From assembly GCA_025350245.1 (NCBI GenBank), contig JANXYG010000156.1, positions 1 to 42,333 of the forward strand: a DNA stretch of 42,333 bases, read 5' to 3'. The notes under the pieces were generated by a model. The model had not been told where the DNA came from, did not search any database, and saw only the letters and a program-made list of their open reading frames with translations. This document shows, in pieces, positions 36,529-42,333 of the stretch (the stretch's first letter is position 1; the number at the start of each line of letters is the position of its first letter). A program made the position numbers and the translations under genes. The stretch is from Betaproteobacteria bacterium (GTDB taxonomy: Bacteria; Pseudomonadota; Gammaproteobacteria; Burkholderiales; Ga0077523).

Positions 36529-36545
36529 TGTTCGAATCGCGAACA
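36529..36545. promoter_or_regulatory. Candidate IclR/PcaR-type operator
   Basis: TGTTCG-AATCG-CGAACA is an inverted repeat with perfect 6-bp arms just downstream of the candidate promoter; GTTCATCAAAAGAAC at 36511-36525 is a weaker one. PcaR/PcaU-type regulators bind GTTCG-type palindromes, so this is a plausible site for the interrupted regulator. Its position just after the start point would suit repression rather than activation. Confidence 0.45.
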
Positions 36546-36631
36546 GCGTTGCGAGCGTCAGTCCACAACCGCGGGGCAATGCCCCCGCAGGCCCGGCCCA
36601 AACCGGTGTCCGCTGGAGGAGGAGCGCTCGC

Positions 36632-37141
36632 ATGTCCCAGTTCACCACGGTGTTCGGGTCGCTCTCGTCATACGAGAAGGGCCCGCTGACCATCATCAAC
36701 GACAACCCCGAGTACTACTGCCACTCGAATGTCTTCGAGGTAGCCTCCAGAGCCAAGCCATACGAGAAGGTCGCCGTCGCCAAGAACCTCGAATACGTCA
36801 TCGAGGCCATCCGCGCCGAAGGCACTTCCGACTGGTTCACCGCCGGGCACGACGAGTTCGTGCTGGTGATGGACGGCGAAGTCCCCGTCTCGTTCGTGGA
36901 GCCGGCAACGCCGCCGACCATCAAGGGCGACGGCACGGTGCGCCTCGCGAGCGCACCCGGCGGATAACCGATGGGCAGGATTCACCTCGAGCGCGGTCAC
37001 CAGGCGCTGCTGCCGAAGGGCGCCGCCTACCAGTTCAGCGCGGCACGCCCCGGCGTCATGTTGCAACAGACCCTCGTCGGCGATCTCACGGTCCAGAAAT
37101 GGGCCGAGATCTGCACCCCTGATCGCCCTGGAGACTCCGCC
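36632..37141 (+). pseudogene. Cupin-like small protein gene interrupted by a stop codon
   Basis: ATG 36632 follows a strong GGAGGAGG site. The first 111 codons read MSQFTTVFGSLSSYEKGPLT, VFEVASRAKPYEKVAVAKNL and WFTAGHDEFVLVMDGEVPVS, a cupin-like beta fold with H..F...MDG. A TAA at 36965-36967 follows APGG; the same frame then resumes PMGRIHLERGHQALLPKGAAYQF..ARPGVMLQQTLVGDLTVQKWAEIC, which completes the cupin barrel. One A-to-T change in a lysine codon would explain the stop. The exact role is unknown to me; its place at the head of a hydroxyquinol operon suggests an aromatic-pathway accessory or ring-modifying function. The frame has no stop before the next gene. Confidence 0.7.
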
Positions 37142-37472
37142 ATGGCAATGCTCGAGACCGTCGCACCCGCCGCACCGACCAAACCCGCGTTCAACATCGT
37201 GGTGAGCGAGCCCGATGCGCGCACCGGCTTTCGCCGCTTCGAACTCGGCCAGTTCAACGATGTTGCTGGCGCATCGCTTCGCGCGCGACATGAAGAGCGG
37301 CATGGTGGGGATCAACTGCTACCAGCGGGTCAAACCCGGTGCGCCATTCGGCGGCACCGGCAGCTCGGGCTACGGCCGCGAGATGGGGTTCGAGGTGATG
37401 CGCGAATACACCCAGGCGAAGAGCGTGTGGGTCAACGTCGATGCGCAGATTCCGCCGTACTACCCGCGATGA
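37142..37472 (+). pseudogene. Fusion scar: start of an unrecognised gene joined to the C-terminus of an aldehyde dehydrogenase
   Basis: ATG 37142 begins MAMLETVAPAAPTKPAFNIV, then VSEPDARTGFRRFELGQF, after which the sense is lost near 37255. In another frame, from about 37259, the sequence is LLAHRFARDMKSGMVGINCY, RVKPGAPFGGTGSSGYGREM and EYTQAKSVWVNVDAQIPPYY before TGA at 37470-37472, an unmistakable aldehyde dehydrogenase C-terminus. About 400 residues of dehydrogenase, with its catalytic Cys and Glu, and most of the first gene are missing. A deletion is the simplest cause. The N-terminal fragment's family is not recognised. Confidence 0.8.
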
Positions 37473-37497
37473 ACCGCGCCATCCAGGAACAGCACCC

Positions 37498-38199
37498 ATG
37501 ATCGACAAGATCGTCGCCTCCCTCGCCGCGGCGGTGGCCGATGTGCACGATGGCGCCACGGTGATGATCGGCGGCTTCGGCCCCGCCGGCCAACCGGCGG
37601 AACTCATCGATGCGCTGATCGACCAGGGCGCGCGCGACCTCACCATCGTCAACAACAACGCGGGCAACGGCGAGGTCGGCCTAGCGGCGCTGCTCAAGGC
37701 GCGGCGGGTGCGCAAGGTCATCTGCTCGTTTCCGCGCCAGACCGACTCGTACGTGTTCGACGCGCTTTATCGCAGCGGCGAGGTCGAGCTCGAACTGGTG
37801 CCGCAGGGCAACCTCGCCGAGCGCATCCGCGCTGCCGGCGCCGGCATCGGCGGCTTCTTCACCCCCACCGGGCACGGCACCTTGCTCGCCGAAGGCAAGG
37901 AGACCCGCGTCATCGACGGTCGCGCCTACGTGCTCGAGTATCCGATCCGCGCCGACTTCGCGCTCATCAAGGCGCTGGCCGGCGATCGCTGGGGCAACCT
38001 CATCTACCGCAAGACCGGCCGCAACTTCGGACCAATCATGGCCATGGCGGCGAAATGCGCGATTGCCCAAGTGCAGCGCACGGTCAGCCTCGGCGAGCTC
38101 GACCCGGAGGCGATCATCACACCGGGCATCTTCGTTCAGCGCGTGGTCGCGGTGAACGCCACGCGCGCCGACAGCGGCGACCATCAGGCCGTCGCATGA
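37498..38199 (+). CDS. pcaI: 3-oxoadipate CoA-transferase subunit A
   Basis: A 233-residue family I CoA-transferase alpha subunit. It moves CoA from succinyl-CoA to 3-oxoadipate with its partner subunit. VMIGGFGPAGQPAELIDALI near residue 24 is the family glycine-rich signature; NNNAGNGEVGLAALLKARRVRKVICSFPRQTDS and GGFFTPTGHGTLLAEGKETRVIDGR are typical of PcaI/CatI. ATG 37498 is used; the frame is open 19 codons upstream inside the dehydrogenase scar. The neighbouring pcaJ and pcaF support the 3-oxoadipate assignment over acetoacetate or other oxoacids. It looks intact. Confidence 0.92.
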   Translation: MIDKIVASLAAAVADVHDGATVMIGGFGPAGQPAELIDALIDQGARDLTIVNNNAGNGEVGLAALLKARRVRKVICSFPRQTDSYVFDALYRSGEVELELVPQGNLAERIRAAGAGIGGFFTPTGHGTLLAEGKETRVIDGRAYVLEYPIRADFALIKALAGDRWGNLIYRKTGRNFGPIMAMAAKCAIAQVQRTVSLGELDPEAIITPGIFVQRVVAVNATRADSGDHQAVA

Positions 38200-38215
38200 A
38201 CCAGGAGCCGCCAGC

Positions 38216-38872
38216 ATGAACCGCAGGTCGAGAGACCAGATCGCCGCCCGCGTGGCGCGCGACATCCCCGAAGGCGCCTACGTGAATCTCGGCATCGGCT
38301 TGCCGACGCTGGTCGCCAATCATCTGCCGCGCGAACGCGAGGTGTTCCTGCACAGCGAGAACGGGCTGCTCGGCATGGGCCCCGCGCCGGCGCCGGGCGA
38401 GGAAGATCCTGACCTCATCAACGCCGGCAAGCAGCCGGTGACCCTGCTCACCGGCGGCGCCTATTTCCATCACGCGGATTCGTTCGCGATGATGCGCGGC
38501 GGTCATCTCGACATCTGCGTGCTGGGCGCGTTCCAGGTGTCGGCAACAGGCGATCTCGCCAACTGGCACACGGGCGGACCGGACGCGATTCCGGCCGTGG
38601 GTGGCGCCATGGATCTCGCCATCGGCGCCAGGAAGGTGTTCGTGATGATGGAGCACCTGACCAAGGGCGGCGAGAGCAAGATCGTGGAGCGCTGCAGCTA
38701 TCCGCTCACCGGCATCGGTTGCGTTCATCGCATCTACACCGACCTCGCGGTGATCGACGTCACGCCGCGCGGGCTGCAAGTCATCGACGTCGCCGACGGG
38801 CTCGGGTTCGACGAACTACAGCGGCTGACGGGCGTGCGATTGCTCGCTGTCAGCGAGTCGGTCGTCGCCTGA
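38216..38872 (+). CDS. pcaJ: 3-oxoadipate CoA-transferase subunit B
   Basis: A 218-residue beta subunit carrying the catalytic glutamate in HSENGLLGMGP (E48), preceded by GAYVNLGIGLPTLVANHLP. GGAYFHHADSFAMMRGGHLDICVLGAFQVSATGDLANW and MEHLTKGGESKIVERCSYPLTG are typical of PcaJ. It starts 16 bp after pcaI and the two would form the heteromeric enzyme that activates 3-oxoadipate. It looks intact. The maleylacetate reductase remnant begins 7 bp after its stop. Confidence 0.92.
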   Translation: MNRRSRDQIAARVARDIPEGAYVNLGIGLPTLVANHLPREREVFLHSENGLLGMGPAPAPGEEDPDLINAGKQPVTLLTGGAYFHHADSFAMMRGGHLDICVLGAFQVSATGDLANWHTGGPDAIPAVGGAMDLAIGARKVFVMMEHLTKGGESKIVERCSYPLTGIGCVHRIYTDLAVIDVTPRGLQVIDVADGLGFDELQRLTGVRLLAVSESVVA

Positions 38873-38879
38873 ACGCGCA

Positions 38880-38995
38880 ATGTCGCCCTTCACCTTCCAG
38901 AGTCGTATTCGGCGCGTGCTACCGCGCACGGTGATCTACGACCCTGCTCTCACGCTCTCGCTGCCGGTGAAGCTGTCGGTCACCAGCGCGATCAA
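38880..38995 (+). pseudogene. Remnant of a maleylacetate reductase gene
   Basis: ATG 38880 opens MSPFTFQSRIRRVL, which fits the N-terminus of maleylacetate reductase (a M..F.F...RVVFG pattern). It passes directly to PRTVIYDPALTLSLPVKLSVTSAIN, which in the intact enzyme of about 350 residues lies near the end of the N-terminal domain. It then stops at the pcaF leader. Roughly 140 internal residues and the whole C-terminal metal-binding domain are missing, so two deletions are implied. The enzyme would reduce maleylacetate, the product of hydroxyquinol cleavage after tautomerisation, to 3-oxoadipate. The motif VIYDPALTL.LP..LSVTS is highly characteristic. Confidence 0.8.
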
Positions 38996-39010
38996 CCCAA
39001 GGACTGAACC

Positions 39011-40213
39011 ATGCCCGAAGCCTTCATCTGCGCCGCATTGCGCACCCCCATCGGCCGCTACGGCGGCGCACTCTCGTCGGTACGACCGGACGACCTCGGC
39101 GCCATTCCACTCAGAGCCCTGATGGAGCGTCACCCCGGCGTCGACTGGAATGCCGTCGACGACGTGGTCTTCGGCTGCGCCAACCAGGCCGGCGAAGACA
39201 ATCGCAACGTCGCACGCATGTCGCTGCTGCTGGCCGGCTTGCCGCGGGAGATTCCGGGCAGCACCATCAACCGCCTGTGCGGATCGGGCATGGACGCGGT
39301 GGGCATCGCCGCGCGCGCCATCAAGGCCGGCGAGGCCGAGTTGATGATCGCCGGCGGTGTGGAAAGCATGTCGCGGGCGCCGTTCGTGATGCCCAAGGCC
39401 GACGCGGCTTTTTCGCGCACCAACGCGGTGTTCGACACCACCATCGGCTGGCGCTTCGTGAACCCGGCCATGAAGCAGCGCTACGGCACCGACTCGATGC
39501 CGGAGACGGCCGAGAACGTCGCCGCGGATTTCGGCGTGTCGCGCGCCGACCAGGATGCCTTCGGATTTCGCTCGCAGGCACGAGCGGCGGCGGCGCAGAA
39601 GAGTGGCCGCCTCGCGAAGGAGATCGTATCGGTGACGATCCCGTCGAAGAAGGGCGATCCGGTCGTGGTGAGCGCGGACGAGCATCCGCGCGAAACCACG
39701 CTCGAGGCGCTCGCGAAGCTGAAGCCGATCGTGAAGCCCGATGGCACGGTGACCGCGGGCAATGCCTCCGGCGTGAACGATGGCGCCTGCGCCCTGATCA
39801 TCGCCAGCGAGGCCGCGGCGAAGAAGCATGGCCTGACGCCGCTCGCCCGTGTGGTGGGTGTGGCAACCGCGGGCTGCGCGCCCCGGATCATGGGTATCGG
39901 CCCGGTGCCGGCGACGCAAAAACTTCTCGCCCGCCTCGGCCTCGGCCAGAAACAGATCGACGTCATCGAACTCAACGAGGCGTTCGCCGCGCAGGGTCTC
40001 GCCGTACTGCGACAGCTCGGCATCGCCGACGACGACCCGCGCGTGAACCCGAACGGCGGCGCGATCGCGCTCGGCCACCCGCTCGGCATGAGCGGGGCAC
40101 GGCTGGTGGCCACCGCGACGCACGAGGTGCTCGAGCGCAAGGCGCGTTACGCGCTCACCACCATGTGCATCGGCGTCGGTCAGGGCATCGCCGCCATCAT
40201 CGAGAGGATCTGA
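39011..40213 (+). CDS. pcaF: 3-oxoadipyl-CoA thiolase
   Basis: A 400-residue thiolase that cleaves 3-oxoadipyl-CoA to acetyl-CoA and succinyl-CoA. GCANQAGEDNRNVARMSLLLAGLP is the PcaF-type signature; the nucleophile is C90 in INRLCGSGMDAVG, with GGVESMSRAPFVMPKA, NEAFAAQGLAVLRQLGI, NPNGGAIALGHPLGMSGARL and CIGVGQGIA completing the active site. Length is normal and the frame clean. It lies directly downstream of the maleylacetate reductase scar, and its stop is 2 bp before the dioxygenase start. Confidence 0.94.
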   Translation: MPEAFICAALRTPIGRYGGALSSVRPDDLGAIPLRALMERHPGVDWNAVDDVVFGCANQAGEDNRNVARMSLLLAGLPREIPGSTINRLCGSGMDAVGIAARAIKAGEAELMIAGGVESMSRAPFVMPKADAAFSRTNAVFDTTIGWRFVNPAMKQRYGTDSMPETAENVAADFGVSRADQDAFGFRSQARAAAAQKSGRLAKEIVSVTIPSKKGDPVVVSADEHPRETTLEALAKLKPIVKPDGTVTAGNASGVNDGACALIIASEAAAKKHGLTPLARVVGVATAGCAPRIMGIGPVPATQKLLARLGLGQKQIDVIELNEAFAAQGLAVLRQLGIADDDPRVNPNGGAIALGHPLGMSGARLVATATHEVLERKARYALTTMCIGVGQGIAAIIERI

Positions 40214-40215
40214 TC

Positions 40216-41070
40216 ATGACCGCGTCCACCGGGCAGAGCCTGACCGACGCGGTACTCGCCACCTTCCGCGACGCGGGAGACGCGCGGTTCAGGCAGATCA
40301 TGAGCAGCCTGGTGCGGCACCTGCACGGCTTCGTGCGCGACACCGAACTCACCGAGGCCGAATGGTTTGCCGCGATCCGCTTTCTCACCGCCACCGGCCA
40401 GAAGTGCGACGACAAACGGCAGGAGTACATCCTGCTCTCCGACACCCTGGGCGTATCGATGCTGGTCGACGCGATCAACCACCGCAAGCCGGGTGGCGCC
40501 ACCGAGACCACGGTGTTCGGGCCGTTCTATCTTCCCGGTTCGGCGTCGCTACCGATGTGGAGCGACATCGCTAACGGCTGCGCCGGCGAGCCCTGCTACA
40601 TCAACGGCCGCGTGCTCGACGTGAATGGCCGGCCGATCCCCGGCGCGACGCTCGACATCTGGCAGACCGATGGTGACGGCTGGTACGACGTGCAGAAGCC
40701 GGATGCGGCGTTCGCCCGCGGCAAGCTGACGACCGATGGCGAAGGCCGGTTCGGCTTTCGTACCGTGAAGCCGGTGAGCTACCCGATCCCGACCGACGGC
40801 CCCGTCGGCGAGATGCTGGGCGCGATGGGACGGCATCCCTACCGGCCAGCCCATGTGCATGCGATCGTTTCCGCGCCGGGATATCAGGCGGTCACCACCC
40901 ACGTCTTCGTGGCTGGCGACCCCTACCTGGGATCGGACGCCGTGTTCGGGGTCAAGGATTCGCTGGTCACGGCGTTCACGGCTCATCCTGCCGGCACGGC
41001 TCCGGACGGCAAGCCGTGCGCCGTTTCCTTTCACACGGCACAGTACGAGTTTCGTCTGGTAAAGGAGTAA
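40216..41070 (+). CDS. Intradiol ring-cleavage dioxygenase, probable hydroxyquinol 1,2-dioxygenase
   Basis: A 284-residue non-haem Fe(III) dioxygenase. The N-terminal helical dimerisation domain (about 10-95) is followed by FGPFYLPGS and the catalytic domain. Iron ligands are Y157 (DGWYDVQ), Y189 (SYPIPTDGP), H213 and H215 (RPAHVHAIVS), in the expected spacing. The GWYDVQ pattern and length favour hydroxyquinol 1,2-dioxygenase over catechol 1,2-dioxygenase, and the maleylacetate reductase remnant in the same operon agrees, since hydroxyquinol cleavage yields maleylacetate. It follows pcaF after 2 bp. It looks intact, but its product can no longer be processed by this operon. Confidence 0.88.
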   Translation: MTASTGQSLTDAVLATFRDAGDARFRQIMSSLVRHLHGFVRDTELTEAEWFAAIRFLTATGQKCDDKRQEYILLSDTLGVSMLVDAINHRKPGGATETTVFGPFYLPGSASLPMWSDIANGCAGEPCYINGRVLDVNGRPIPGATLDIWQTDGDGWYDVQKPDAAFARGKLTTDGEGRFGFRTVKPVSYPIPTDGPVGEMLGAMGRHPYRPAHVHAIVSAPGYQAVTTHVFVAGDPYLGSDAVFGVKDSLVTAFTAHPAGTAPDGKPCAVSFHTAQYEFRLVKE

Positions 41071-41143
41071 AGCCTGAAGCCGATCCTGATTGGTGACGCA
41101 GTTCAGCCACTACGCCTTCAGATGACTGCCGTAACCAAAAGAC

Positions 41144-41333
41144 TGGCCCACAACAGCGCAACCCGGCAATCAACGCGCGGGTTTCCCTCATCCCCAGCCC
41201 TCCCCGGAGGGAGAAGGGAGCAGGAGGCATTCCTTCTCCGGGAGCAGTAGTCCTCCCTCTCCCCCGGCGGGAGAAGGGAGCAGTAGTCCTCCCTCTCCCC
41301 CCGGGAGAGGGACCGAGGGTGAGGGAAGCTGCA
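41144..41333. repeat. Dispersed hairpin repeat (family B), inverted copy of the one at 5440-5625
   Basis: The left end (41144-41189) is close to the reverse complement of 5581-5625, and the right end (GGACCGAGGGTGAGGGA) is that of the start of the other copy. In between, CTCTCCCCCCGGGAGAGGG and other GGGAGAAGGGAGCAG.AG.C blocks replace the 28-bp tandem units. It lies downstream of the dioxygenase gene and may help end its transcript. Confidence 0.85.
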
Positions 41334-41351
41334 GGCGAGACGCGCAACACC

Positions 41352-41381
41352 AAAAAAACGGGCACCCGAAGGTGCCCGTTT
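41352..41381 (-). terminator. Rho-independent terminator of the porin gene
   Basis: CGGGCACC-CGAA-GGTGCCCG (41359-41378) forms a perfect 8-bp stem with a tetraloop; A7 at 41352-41358 becomes a T7 tract on the minus strand. It lies about 35 bp after the porin stop. The reverse side has only TTT, so it is weaker for plus-strand transcripts. Confidence 0.9.
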
Positions 41382-41414
41382 CGACTTCCGGACTCGCTCC
41401 CGAAGGAGCGGGGA

Positions 41415-42333
41415 TCAGAAGGAGTGCTTCAGACCCACGTAGATCGCGGTGCTGTCGGTACCACGCCCACCGGCCGGCTGGCCGATGTTGATGTAGTTGG
41501 CGTTGTCCTTGTTGCGCAGCAAGCTCAGAACGAACTGGGCCTGGGTCTGCTTGCTCAGATTGTGATAGTAACCAGCCGCGATGTAGGACGCGCCGGTCTT
41601 GTCACCGTTGAACGTCTCAGTGCCAGCAGTCTTGGTCTTGGCATCGCTGGCGATCACGAACTGCGCACCGACGTAACCGGTGGGCAGGCCATACTTGGCA
41701 GTCACGTTGAACGCATTGCGCTTCCACTCGGCGAAGCCGTTGACCACGCCATCGGCCTTGTACTTCAGTTGCTCCCAACGAGCGCCGACCGTGAGATCAC
41801 CGAACATCACACCGCCGCCAACCTGAAGGCCGGTGTCGGTGGAGTTGCTGATGCCGCCAGCACCATAGGTGTTGGTGGCGATCTGGCTCATGCCGTTGTA
41901 ATCGGTGTGACGCTCGTAGGCGGCATCGACGTAGAACGGCAGGTTGGCCGGGGCGAACTTGCCGCCGACCGAGTAGACGCCTGAGCTCGACTTGACGGTG
42001 GTGCCGGCCGCATTGCCAAAGTTCTTGTTCGGCATGCCCCACGCGGCGCTGAAGGTGAAGCCGGCGATATCGGGCGAGTCGTACCAGATCGAATTTTCGG
42101 TACGACGATAGAACTGGGCGCAACCACCGCCGCCAGCCAAGGTGCAATTGACATTGGTGAACACGTTGCCACCAGGCGAACCCATGATGTTCAGGTTGCC
42201 GCCGACCCCGGCCGCGCCATCAAAAGGATCGCTCTTATAGAGCAGTTGTTCGTAGATATGTTCGTTGGAGCCGTACTTGACCGAACCCCAATCGCCCATC
42301 AGGCCCAGGTAGCTGTTACGGCTGCGCAGAGCG
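41415..42333 (-). CDS. Gram-negative general porin (Burkholderiales type), N-terminus outside window
   Basis: A trimeric outer-membrane beta-barrel porin for small hydrophilic solutes. The window holds about 305 C-terminal codons, entering at ALRSRNSYLGLMGDWGSVKYGSNEHIYEQ, the conserved first-strand LG..G.VKLGR-like region of this family. Alternating hydrophobic strands follow (SIWYDSPDIAGFTFSAAWG, PFYVDAAYERHTDYNG, ASYIAAGYYHNLSKQTQAQFV), ending in STAIYVGLKHSF, with the terminal phenylalanine needed for BAM-dependent assembly. The NVNCTLAGGGGCAQFY segment may form a disulphide in an extracellular loop. The signal peptide and start lie beyond the right edge. Confidence 0.93.
   Translation of the reverse strand, partial: ALRSRNSYLGLMGDWGSVKYGSNEHIYEQLLYKSDPFDGAAGVGGNLNIMGSPGGNVFTNVNCTLAGGGGCAQFYRRTENSIWYDSPDIAGFTFSAAWGMPNKNFGNAAGTTVKSSSGVYSVGGKFAPANLPFYVDAAYERHTDYNGMSQIATNTYGAGGISNSTDTGLQVGGGVMFGDLTVGARWEQLKYKADGVVNGFAEWKRNAFNVTAKYGLPTGYVGAQFVIASDAKTKTAGTETFNGDKTGASYIAAGYYHNLSKQTQAQFVLSLLRNKDNANYINIGQPAGGRGTDSTAIYVGLKHSF

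Noticed and set aside
1-42333. tRNA, rRNA or riboswitch genes, including a cobalamin riboswitch upstream of icmF
   Set aside because: No cloverleaf, rRNA core sequence or B12-box-like motif was recognised; the gap before icmF is only 52 bp.

Overview
The window looks like a high-GC betaproteobacterial chromosome, probably Burkholderiales. The grounds are GC-rich codon use, a Burkholderiales-type porin, class I PhaC, fused IcmF, a fused indolepyruvate:ferredoxin oxidoreductase, AceK and the dispersed GC-rich hairpin repeats. No rRNA, tRNA or CRISPR array was seen. The assignment rests on family recognition by eye, without database searches.

Region 1 (1-9969, minus strand) is a leucine/isovalerate catabolic cluster. 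It holds isovaleryl-CoA dehydrogenase, AceK, a thiolase, a 3-hydroxyisobutyrate-dehydrogenase-like enzyme, a LOG-family protein, methylcrotonyl-CoA carboxylase beta, a TfoX-C-domain protein, methylglutaconyl-CoA hydratase and the start of the methylcrotonyl-CoA carboxylase biotin subunit. That last gene is broken at the left edge by a fold-back inverted duplication. Region 2 (10172-13450, plus) pairs an MBL-fold hydrolase with PHA synthase, followed by a three-unit repeat array. Region 3 (13826-23947) has a BtuF-like protein and an Lrp regulator on the minus strand. Divergent from them are an indolepyruvate:ferredoxin oxidoreductase, fused isobutyryl-CoA mutase IcmF and a D-aminoacylase-type amidohydrolase. 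Together these regions suit an organism that burns amino acids and branched acyl-CoAs and stores carbon as PHA.

Region 4 (24160-31463) is an accessory patch crowded with toxin-antitoxin genes and their scars: a Phd/ParE pair, HicB with a broken HicA, a RelE-like pair, an XRE plus YgiT-type zinc-finger pair, and a frameshifted XRE antitoxin that now reads into a 5'-truncated M20 amidohydrolase. A decayed, AT-richer gene of unknown family ends the patch. TerB and an MFS transporter lie inside it.

Region 5 (31533-41070) begins with an HtrA-like protein that has lost its catalytic triad and an aldo/keto reductase. Next is a PcaR-like IclR regulator split by an IS1634-like element with a 4-bp target duplication. 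Divergent from it is a hydroxyquinol/3-oxoadipate operon in visible decay. CoA-transferase subunits, 3-oxoadipyl-CoA thiolase and an intradiol dioxygenase look intact. A cupin-like first gene carries a stop codon, an aldehyde dehydrogenase survives only as its C-terminus, and maleylacetate reductase, the step linking ring cleavage to 3-oxoadipate, is reduced to about 38 codons. The window closes with a repeat, a strong terminator and a porin gene running off the right edge.

The most notable observations are the coordinated decay of the hydroxyquinol operon together with its regulator, the dense toxin-antitoxin graveyard with an accidental fusion ORF, the pseudo-HtrA, and the fold-back at position 1.
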